Positions 15,849 to 20,881 of a DNA stretch of 25,462 nucleotides are shown here, one piece after another; position 1 is the first letter of the stretch, and each line of letters opens with the position of its first letter. The notes below the pieces were generated by a model. The model did not search any database, was not told the origin of the DNA, and worked only from the letters and a program-made list of their open reading frames with translations. The stretch is from a virus: the IMG/VR virus record IMGVR_UViG_3300029957_000038, positions 1 through 25,462 of that record; one strand, 5' to 3'. A program made the translations under genes and the position numbers.

Positions 15849-16334
15849 TCACGGATTTAATTTGCGCCAAGCCTCGGTCTGCTTCTTGATTTCGTAAACC
15901 TGCATTTCGTAATCAGATGGCCATTGCAGCTGCGCGTCCGACCGAATGCGAGCGGCCACGGCTGCGGGCATCTGCCCTGGAGGAGACTGTGCGATGCGAA
16001 AAGAAGCTTGGCCCGGATGGGATGCGTTTAGGGTCGATATCAAATTCGATAGGGTTCCCGAAAGCTGTTTGGTTTGAAAATCATTTTCCAGTGAGTATGC
16101 GGCTATGACCTTAATGTCATTTACATTCGTTGCTGAAATTTCCACCAGGTTCGTAATTATTCCTGTCGCCCAATCCAAATAATTACTGGTGTTGTCCTGC
16201 CGCATTTTCAATAGCGCCACGTTGCTCTGAAGCATGGCAACTTGACTTTCAAGCTTGGCAACCTGGGGATCGGGCTTCTGCGTGCATCCGCAAAAACCGA
16301 TGATAATGGCAAAAAGAAGAAATGCGTTTTTCAT
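15849..16334 (-). CDS. Coiled-coil lipoprotein (161 aa)
   Basis: The N-terminus has a lipoprotein-type signal (MKNAFLLFAIIIGFCGC, lipid Cys at 17, or Cys15). Residues 20-45 form a heptad coiled coil (VAKLESQVAMLQSNVALLKM), a pattern common in trimeric or dimeric outer-membrane lipoproteins of the Lpp kind. The rest is polar and helical. The gene stands alone between a candidate promoter and a clear terminator, so it has its own transcription unit next to the regulator pair. It may be expressed in the lysogen, for example as a surface or exclusion protein, or be an outer spanin. Neither is shown by the sequence. Confidence 0.7.
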   Translation of the reverse strand: MKNAFLLFAIIIGFCGCTQKPDPQVAKLESQVAMLQSNVALLKMRQDNTSNYLDWATGIITNLVEISATNVNDIKVIAAYSLENDFQTKQLSGTLSNLISTLNASHPGQASFRIAQSPPGQMPAAVAARIRSDAQLQWPSDYEMQVYEIKKQTEAWRKLNP

Positions 16335-16354
16335 GGCGATGAAGTTATTGGCGA

Positions 16355-16383
16355 CTTATCCACATGGACAGCATTTGTCCAAC
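16355..16383 (-). promoter_or_regulatory. Candidate promoter with dyad operator upstream of the coiled-coil lipoprotein gene
   Basis: On the minus strand TTGGAC (16383-16378) and GATAAG (16360-16355) lie 17 bases apart, each matching four of six sigma-70-like consensus positions. A perfect dyad TGGACA-N5-TGTCCA (16365-16381) covers the -35 box and part of the spacer, the place for a repressor or activator. The ATG at 16334 is about 20 bases beyond the -10. A stretch TTATCCACA here equals a DnaA box but overlaps the -10 box and stands alone. Confidence 0.45.
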
Positions 16384-16407
16384 CAGTGGTGTGATGATTG
16401 CCACACT

Positions 16408-16632
16408 ATGAAAAACAAAAAAGCATATTGCCCGGTCCAACTGGAACTTGAACTTGAAACCATCGCCTCCCTTTGGCCCCCAATTGTGCGGTTGAACGAA
16501 GCCAAAAAGCTCCGCCGCTGGGCCAGGCAACTGGAGGTGAGCGCCCATGTGATGATCAACCGCTCTTCTTCCTACCGAAAGAAGAAGTCCGCTCTACCAA
16601 TGCTCCCATTGTGGAAGGCGGCGCTGAATTGA
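16408..16632 (+). CDS. Small helical protein, possible (74 aa)
   Basis: ATG at 16408 opens a 74-codon frame. The protein has a Leu/Glu-rich helix (VQLELELETIASLWPP) and then an amphipathic Arg/Leu helix (LNEAKKLRRWARQLEVSAHV), followed by a basic tail. This helix pair looks like real protein, not a shadow. Its last 77 bases overlap, on the opposite strand, the end of the RHH regulator gene. The longer frame from 16255 is not credible because it runs through the divergent lipoprotein gene. Function unknown; a small DNA-binding or helical partner is possible. Confidence 0.45.
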   Translation: MKNKKAYCPVQLELELETIASLWPPIVRLNEAKKLRRWARQLEVSAHVMINRSSSYRKKKSALPMLPLWKAALN

Positions 16633-16882
16633 CCGAAGGCTTTCGGGCATGCCGTGTTCCTGAATCTCCCTGCTTGGCGAGCGTTTTAAACTTCACGCGG
16701 CTCGGGGCGCTCTTCTCCTGATCCGGTATGGAAAAGCCTTTGCTGCGTAAATAATCCGCGATGGCGTCGCGCGTGAACTGAGAACGAGGGGTGCCTGCTC
16801 TGGCCTCCTCGATTTTGGCGGCCATCGAATCTGAAACCCAGATTCCGATGAAAACTTGGTCGACTGCTCGTTTGTTGGCCAC
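16556..16882 (-). CDS. Ribbon-helix-helix regulator with basic tail (108 aa; lysogeny repressor candidate)
   Basis: Residues about 8-48 form an RHH (Arc/CopG) unit: the strand QVFIGIWVSD, a first helix (SMAAKIEEARAG), a turn (TPRSQ) and a second helix (FTRDAIADYLRSKGF). A basic, probably disordered tail of some 55 residues follows. No ATG is available: a GTG at 16882 and a TTG at 16888 are both in frame, and a stop lies just upstream, so one of them must serve; I chose GTG. The gene is divergent from the early operon and its short RHH partner, the layout of a phage immunity switch. Repressor function is inferred. Confidence 0.65.
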   Translation of the reverse strand: MANKRAVDQVFIGIWVSDSMAAKIEEARAGTPRSQFTRDAIADYLRSKGFSIPDQEKSAPSRVKFKTLAKQGDSGTRHARKPSVNSAPPSTMGALVERTSSFGRKKSG

Positions 16883-16889
16883 GCCCAAT

Positions 16890-16941
16890 GTTTAACACCC
16901 ATTTATTTATATTCAAGAAAAAAGCTTGACGGGTGTTAAAC
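16890..16941. promoter_or_regulatory. Divergent control region with perfect 11-bp inverted repeat
   Basis: GTTTAACACCC at 16890-16900 and its exact reverse complement GGGTGTTAAAC at 16931-16941 flank an A+T-rich centre. The right arm abuts a TTGACG -35-like box (16926-16931) that faces the early operon. On the other strand a TATAAA-like -10 element lies in the centre, reading toward the larger RHH gene. The left arm touches the start of that gene. RHH proteins bind short operators as paired dimers, so the two arms are natural sites for one or both RHH proteins. A matching -10 for the rightward promoter is weak (TGTAAC, with a short spacer). Confidence 0.6.
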
Positions 16942-16962
16942 TGTGTGTAACCCTAAGAGCGG

Positions 16963-17139
16963 ATGATTAAATCCAAACAGAAAAGGGGCGCCTACCGCAG
17001 GTCGGAATGTGTCTTCATTGGGGCTTGGATACCCGCTGACTGGATACCGAGAATCGACGCATTAGTGCAAGCGGAAGACGCGGACCGGAGCAAAGTCGTG
17101 CGCAAAGCCCTTGAGCGCAAATTACAGGAGACCACATGA
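16963..17139 (+). CDS. Short ribbon-helix-helix protein, first gene of the early operon (58 aa)
   Basis: ATG at 16963 gives a 58-residue protein whose stop overlaps the next start as ATGA. After a basic lead (SKQKRGAYRR) comes the strand ECVFIGAWIPAD, then two helices (IPRIDALVQAEDA and SKVVRKALERKLQ), a minimal RHH fold. It shares the VFIG-x-W strand and the Arg-Ser turn with the larger RHH protein encoded in the opposite direction, so the two look like paralogues. Its place as the first early gene is that of Ner or Cro proteins, although those are helix-turn-helix proteins. A role in shutting off the opposite gene is inferred. Confidence 0.7.
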   Translation: MIKSKQKRGAYRRSECVFIGAWIPADWIPRIDALVQAEDADRSKVVRKALERKLQETT

Positions 17140-17636
17140 CAAACAAGGAGCAGGAACAGGCCGGTGACATGGCGCAGTTGCGCGTGGCGGCGAACTGGCT
17201 GCGACATGAACTGCGCCGGTTCAAGATCAGCGACCGGCCACGCACGTTGGCATCGGTAATCCTGTCGCTCTCATGGGAAGAAGGCCTGGGCGTTGTGCGC
17301 GTGCCGAAATTGGACTTCTTCGCGCAACTCACGGGCCTGAACACCACCCACATTTCAACCGCGCTTTCCGAGCTGCAGTTGATGCGGATAATTGAGGTGA
17401 TGGAGACGACTACGGGAAAGGTTTACGCGATTAACCCCCAGTCATCCACCTGGCAGGCCACGCCGCGGCAGAGCCGGCACGCGGTGGACGAGGCGGTCAA
17501 CTTGCTGCGGGAGATCAACGGCGTGATGCAGAAACGGAGCGCCGTGCAAAATTTTAAGATTGGGCCGGTTAATGTTTTTTTACCCGTGTCGCCTACCGAT
17601 CCGGTAGCGGCTACCAAATCGGAAACCACCCTATGA
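17136..17636 (+). CDS. Winged-helix DNA-binding protein (166 aa)
   Basis: The ATG overlaps the RHH gene stop. The first 60 residues are helical (LRVAANWLRHELRRFKI, then TLASVILSLSWEEG). Next comes a helix-turn-helix (LDFFAQLTGLNTTHISTALS) followed by helix and wing (LQLMRIIEVMETTTGKVYAI). This outline resembles the N-terminal DNA-binding domain of phage replication protein O and related regulators. The last 60 residues are polar and look like a flexible tail. It may be an early regulator or a DNA-binding replication factor; neither can be fixed from sequence alone. Confidence 0.65.
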   Translation: MTNKEQEQAGDMAQLRVAANWLRHELRRFKISDRPRTLASVILSLSWEEGLGVVRVPKLDFFAQLTGLNTTHISTALSELQLMRIIEVMETTTGKVYAINPQSSTWQATPRQSRHAVDEAVNLLREINGVMQKRSAVQNFKIGPVNVFLPVSPTDPVAATKSETTL

Positions 17637-17851
17637 GCAAATCCGAATACCTAGTGGCCATCAACGACGCCCAGACGGCCACCCAACTCCACAACCTGGC
17701 CAGACAGATCATTGGCGACGGAGAATTGTTTTCCAGCCAGCGCTTCGAGCTGGCTGAGGCCATCGCCGCCCGGTTCGGCGCGCTGAACTTCGCGGCCGCC
17801 AAACCAAACCCCCGCGGCCGCTGGGATCGGCAGGAGGCCACCAAGTCGTGA
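17633..17851 (+). CDS. Small unknown early protein (72 aa)
   Basis: Coupled on both sides by stop-start overlaps (ATGA before, GTGA after). It is helical and acidic in the first 50 residues (LVAINDAQTATQLHNLARQI, then RFELAEAIAARFGAL) and ends in a short basic tail. It has no membrane segment and no Cys. No family is recognised. Confidence 0.6.
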   Translation: MSKSEYLVAINDAQTATQLHNLARQIIGDGELFSSQRFELAEAIAARFGALNFAAAKPNPRGRWDRQEATKS

Positions 17852-18183
17852 CTCTTCTGGGATACATCCTGTTGGCGTGGCTGGGCCTGTCGGTGGCGAG
17901 CTTCGCCGTGCTCTGGTCAATCTTCCTGTCCTGCCGATGGCATGACCGCAGGTCATTTTCGAATTTCGAGCCTGATTCATGCTCGCCAGCGAATTGCGAG
18001 GGACGCGCGGCGGCTCGATACCGGCAGAATCACTGCGCGTCCAACAGTTCGGGAGCGACCCGTCTCCGCAAATTTCGCAACGGGTGGTTTTCCCGGTTCG
18101 GTTCGGCTCGCGAATGCCTCATTGACCTGGCCGGCATGACGGTGGTGGCGATCCTGATGATCATCCTCCTGTTTCTGGCATGA
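17848..18183 (+). CDS. Small membrane protein with two segments (111 aa)
   Basis: The start is GTG at 17848, overlapping the upstream stop, with GGAGG at 17833-17837 ten bases before it. A hydrophobic segment at about 4-27 (LGYILLAWLGLSVASFAVLW) and another at about 94-110 (MTVVAILMIILLFLA) flank a polar loop with five Cys and many Arg. The Cys could form disulphides if the loop is outside, but its positive charge points to the cytoplasm. Small early membrane proteins of phages often act in exclusion or against host defence; that is only a suggestion here. Confidence 0.55.
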   Translation: MTLLGYILLAWLGLSVASFAVLWSIFLSCRWHDRRSFSNFEPDSCSPANCEGRAAARYRQNHCASNSSGATRLRKFRNGWFSRFGSARECLIDLAGMTVVAILMIILLFLA

Positions 18184-18341
18184 AAATCCTTCGCGCCATC
18201 TATTACACGCCGCTGATCGCGGTGATCGGCCTAGCCGGCATGCTGGCGGAACTCTTTGGCTGTGACGACTTCTCGGATGTGTGCAAGTTGAAGTTGTTGC
18301 ATATCGCTTGCCTCATTCAAGGAGGGGGATCGAAGTCATGA
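18180..18341 (+). CDS. Single-pass membrane protein (53 aa)
   Basis: ATG at 18180 overlaps the preceding stop and the TGA at 18339-18341 overlaps the next start, so this 53-codon frame is locked into the operon. Residues 8-26 are hydrophobic (YYTPLIAVIGLAGMLAELF) after a short basic lead. The C-terminal half has three Cys (GCDD, DVCK, IACL). It follows another small membrane protein and the two may work together. Function unknown. Confidence 0.5.
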   Translation: MKILRAIYYTPLIAVIGLAGMLAELFGCDDFSDVCKLKLLHIACLIQGGGSKS

Positions 18342-18613
18342 CCGCTCCGCTCACACTCAAGGCGTTCCTCGCCGACGAATCCCGGCGCATAGGCGTTGGC
18401 TGTCACGGCGTATTCCGGCGGATGAGCAAAGGGTGGTACGGCCGATCCATCATCAAGGCGTACTTCAACCCGCGGCTGGTCTACGTTTTCCAGGTGGGAC
18501 CGCTGCCCACCGAGTTGCCGGCGCCTCGCCGGACCCGGCCAACCCAGAGCATGATCGCCCAGGCGATGCAAGCGGCCGCCTCGCGTTGGCTGCTGGCGCG
18601 TCGTAAAGCATGA
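18338..18613 (+). CDS. Small basic early protein (91 aa)
   Basis: ATG at 18338 overlaps the preceding stop; a purine-rich GGAGGGGG begins at 18321. The earlier ATG at 18281 in the same frame lies inside the membrane protein gene and is not needed. The protein is basic, with a RRMSKGWYGRSIIKAYFN segment, a beta pair (RLVYVFQVGPLP) and a C-terminal helix (SMIAQAMQAAASRWLLARRK). Nucleic acid binding is possible from its charge. No family is recognised. Confidence 0.6.
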   Translation: MTAPLTLKAFLADESRRIGVGCHGVFRRMSKGWYGRSIIKAYFNPRLVYVFQVGPLPTELPAPRRTRPTQSMIAQAMQAAASRWLLARRKA

Positions 18614-19062
18614 ACGCCCAACTCGTCAAACTCGACGTGGCCGCCGCCCGGCTCGGCTGGAGCGCGGTGAAGCTGCTCAGCCTGGCCGACGAAGGCACGC
18701 TGTTGGAGCCCGGTTTTATCTGGGTTTGGAATCTGGCGAACAATTTGCAGGGCGACCGCCGCGATCTGCGCTTCTGGTGGGATGAGGTCGTCGCCCGCGA
18801 CGAGGGCGGCGATGTTGGCGAGGGCCACGATCTTTCCCTCGACCAGGTCATTGAGAAAATTCTCCCGATCCGGCGCACGACCTTTCACGCAGGGGAAGTG
18901 GATTCGATGTTTCAGATTCGCCACCGCACCCGGCTGGACTACGGGCTGGAACTCAACGGCGGCTTGGTGAAAGGCCGCACGCTTTACCCGCGCGAGACGC
19001 TGGCGGCGTTCCTCCGGCGGCGCTGGCTGGGGCACAACAAATTGGCGACGCAACCCGCATGA
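18610..19062 (+). CDS. Unknown early protein with MerR/excisionase-like N-terminus (150 aa)
   Basis: Coupled by ATGA at both ends. The first 35 residues (KLDVAAARLGWSAVKLLSLA, then DEGTLLE) have the shape of the short helix-turn-helix found in MerR-type and excisionase proteins, where a Trp-x-x pattern follows the first helix. A Trp-rich middle (IWVWNLANNL, LRFWWDEVV) and a C-terminal segment with YPRETLAAFLRRRWLG, which recalls a second such helix, complete it. DNA binding is a fair guess; the actual role is unknown. Confidence 0.55.
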   Translation: MNAQLVKLDVAAARLGWSAVKLLSLADEGTLLEPGFIWVWNLANNLQGDRRDLRFWWDEVVARDEGGDVGEGHDLSLDQVIEKILPIRRTTFHAGEVDSMFQIRHRTRLDYGLELNGGLVKGRTLYPRETLAAFLRRRWLGHNKLATQPA

Positions 19063-19316
19063 ACCAAATATCCGAAGCGAGCCTGGAGAGGATCGGCACG
19101 ATTGTGGCGGGCCAGCAAGTGGTCATTCTGTTTGGCGACGCCAATGATTCGGCTCGGGCCTATGGCGTGATCACCGGCATCGTGGCCACGGTGTTCGAGG
19201 TGCTGCCGCCCGAGAAGCTGGCCGCGATCTTAGCCCAGTGGGAGATCGACTGTATTCAATTGGCCGCGCACCTGGAATCGGCCGGAGTTAAATCGCCGAC
19301 CGTGATCGAATCATAA
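19059..19316 (+). CDS. Unknown small early protein (85 aa)
   Basis: The ATG overlaps the preceding stop. The protein is acidic and compact: a helix (SEASLERIGTIVAG), a strand (QVVILFGDA), and two more helices (VLPPEKLAAILAQWEID and following). It has no membrane segment and no recognised motif. It ends seven bases before the next gene. Confidence 0.6.
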   Translation: MNQISEASLERIGTIVAGQQVVILFGDANDSARAYGVITGIVATVFEVLPPEKLAAILAQWEIDCIQLAAHLESAGVKSPTVIES

Positions 19317-19323
19317 TTTCGCA

Positions 19324-20202
19324 ATGAATCCCCCAACCACCAACTTGCATCCGTCCGCCGGCTTCAGCCCGGAGGAATACGCGAAGCTCTCGCCCGAACA
19401 ACAATCCGAAGCCTCCACGCCCCTGGCCAAAGCGAATAAATCCCCCGTGAAAGTCCGGGGCACCTGGGACGGCGTGCGCTATTGGCTCAGCGCGGCCAAG
19501 GCGTTTGAGCAAGGGAAGCTGTTTTCGCAGGTCATGGTGGGCTTCGAACTGCTGGCGCTGCACAAGGCTTTCGGCATCAGCCGGGGCAAAAGGAGCGACC
19601 TGGTGCCGCACCACTTCCCCCACGTTGGGGGAAGTGTAGCTAATACAGATCAGGAGGAAAAAAGCTCGGCTGATAGCTGGGAAGAGCTTTGCAAGCGCGA
19701 GGCGGGAATCGGGGACAGCACCGGCTATCGCTATATGGATATGGCCAAGGCAGCCACTCCGCGCCTGAAACAACTGCCCGGCCTGGCGACCTTCGATCCG
19801 TTCAAGCGCAGTCTCTCAAAGCTCAAGCCCGCGATGCGAGACCAATTGCAAACGGCGGTGAAGAAATTGACGGATGGAAAATCGCAGGGCGAATTCTTCG
19901 AGGAACTCTACAAGCAGGGCGGCAAAGGCGCCGGACGCGAACCCGGTTGCGACAACACGCGCAATAAATTGTCGATCTCGGAGACCGCGGCGCTGCTGGA
20001 GCAATCGGCGTTGGAGAGCATGGCGGGCATTGACAAGAGCCTGCGGGCGCTCAAGGCCGACTTCTGCAACGTGCGCACGGACGCGCCCATCATCGCCTTC
20101 CAGGCCAGCCTGGAGCAGACATTGAACGCGGTGAAAGCCTGGCTTAAGCAGCCGTTAAACGACCGCAAACCGCAGGCGATTTTAGACATGTTCGCACTAT
20201 GA
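19324..20202 (+). CDS. Unknown early protein with DUF3102-like pattern (292 aa)
   Basis: An ATG seven bases after the previous stop opens a 292-residue protein. It has a Pro/Ser-rich lead, a helical block (WDGVRYWLSAAKAFEQGKLF), a short linker, and then WEELCKREAGIGDSTGYRYM. That segment resembles the helix-turn-helix that phage DUF3102-like proteins use (a GI-x-x-x-T-x-x-RY pattern). A long helical C-terminal part follows. The linker is encoded by a perfect hairpin (19612-19636). The gene is a stable member of the early operon, coupled to the next gene by ATGA. The role is unknown; a replication or partition accessory is possible. Confidence 0.6.
   Translation: MNPPTTNLHPSAGFSPEEYAKLSPEQQSEASTPLAKANKSPVKVRGTWDGVRYWLSAAKAFEQGKLFSQVMVGFELLALHKAFGISRGKRSDLVPHHFPHVGGSVANTDQEEKSSADSWEELCKREAGIGDSTGYRYMDMAKAATPRLKQLPGLATFDPFKRSLSKLKPAMRDQLQTAVKKLTDGKSQGEFFEELYKQGGKGAGREPGCDNTRNKLSISETAALLEQSALESMAGIDKSLRALKADFCNVRTDAPIIAFQASLEQTLNAVKAWLKQPLNDRKPQAILDMFAL
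19612..19636 (+). repeat. Perfect 10-bp hairpin inside the 292-residue gene
   Basis: CACTTCCCCC and GGGGGAAGTG flank the 5-base loop ACGTT, giving an uninterrupted 10-bp stem that is very stable. It encodes part of a linker (PHHFPHVGGS), where protein constraint is low. No T-run follows, so it is not a terminator. It could be a small inserted palindrome or a structure that pauses transcription or protects the message. Confidence 0.6.
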
Positions 20203-20648
20203 AAATATACCTAGCGTCAAGATACAGTCGGCGAGAGGAACTGTGCGGCTATCGCGAACAGCTTCGGACAATGGGCCACGAGGTTCAAGCCCGTTGGCTG
20301 GACGGCAAACACCAGTTGGATAACGCAGGGAAGCCCATTGGTGGCTCTGGTGAAAAACTTGTCGAAGAAGACGGAGACGAATCCACTGAAATTAAAAATG
20401 CGCAGTTGCGCTCGAAATTTGCACAGGACGATTGGGAGGATTGTATGGGGGCCGATCTTCAAATCAATTTTACGGAGCCTCCACGATCATCGGCTAACCG
20501 CGGTGGGCGGCATGTGGAATGTGGAATAGCTCTTGCCCGTGGAATTCCGCTGATAGTTGTCGGGCATCGCGAAAACATTTTTCATTGGCTGCCGAGCGTT
20601 AGATTTTGCCCATCATTTTCGGACGCCTTACTTCTCGTGAAGGGATAA
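20199..20648 (+). CDS. Nucleoside 2-deoxyribosyltransferase-like protein (149 aa)
   Basis: The start overlaps the preceding stop (ATGA). The N-terminus MKIYLASRYSRREE is the usual opening of the nucleoside deoxyribosyltransferase-like fold, with Tyr4 and the first loop. Further marks are an acidic cluster (DDWEDCMGADL, about 77-87) and GGRHVECGIALARGIPLIVV at 102-121, where Glu107 matches the nucleophile. An insert near residues 40-65 enlarges it. The family moves or cleaves bases on deoxynucleosides, and some members act on other nucleotides. A hand count gives 149 G+C in the 300 bases 20341-20640, against 202 in 21001-21300, so the gene may have been acquired recently. Confidence 0.75.
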   Translation: MKIYLASRYSRREELCGYREQLRTMGHEVQARWLDGKHQLDNAGKPIGGSGEKLVEEDGDESTEIKNAQLRSKFAQDDWEDCMGADLQINFTEPPRSSANRGGRHVECGIALARGIPLIVVGHRENIFHWLPSVRFCPSFSDALLLVKG

Positions 20649-20660
20649 TCGTTTCTCACT

Positions 20661-20870
20661 ATGGACAACGCACAAAAAGCAGCGATGATGGCCGCAATGG
20701 CCGATGCCGCAGCGTCGGAATTAAGAAATGGTTGGGGGTTTTGCATTATTGCTGCTCCGTTCGGCGAACTCTTAGAGTCCGGTGGAGAATTCGTGAGCAA
20801 CATTCGTCGCAAGGAATGCATTTCCCTTATACGCGACACGGCTGACAGACTCGAACGGAATTCTTCATAG
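20661..20870 (+). CDS. Small unknown early protein (69 aa)
   Basis: ATG at 20661, 12 bases after the preceding stop. The N-terminus is Ala/Met-rich and helical (AQKAAMMAAMADAAASELRN); then come a short hydrophobic strand (GWGFCIIAAPFG) and a basic helix (NIRRKECISLIRDTADRLER). It stops 11 bases before the transposase. It shares the lower G+C of the gene before it, so the two may have entered together. No family is recognised. Confidence 0.5.
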   Translation: MDNAQKAAMMAAMADAAASELRNGWGFCIIAAPFGELLESGGEFVSNIRRKECISLIRDTADRLERNSS

Positions 20871-20881
20871 TTCAATCAATC

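Noticed and set aside
16356-16364. Perfect DnaA box TTATCCACA
   Set aside because: It stands alone without further boxes or an A+T-rich unwinding region, and it overlaps the candidate -10 box. A replication origin cannot be claimed from one copy.
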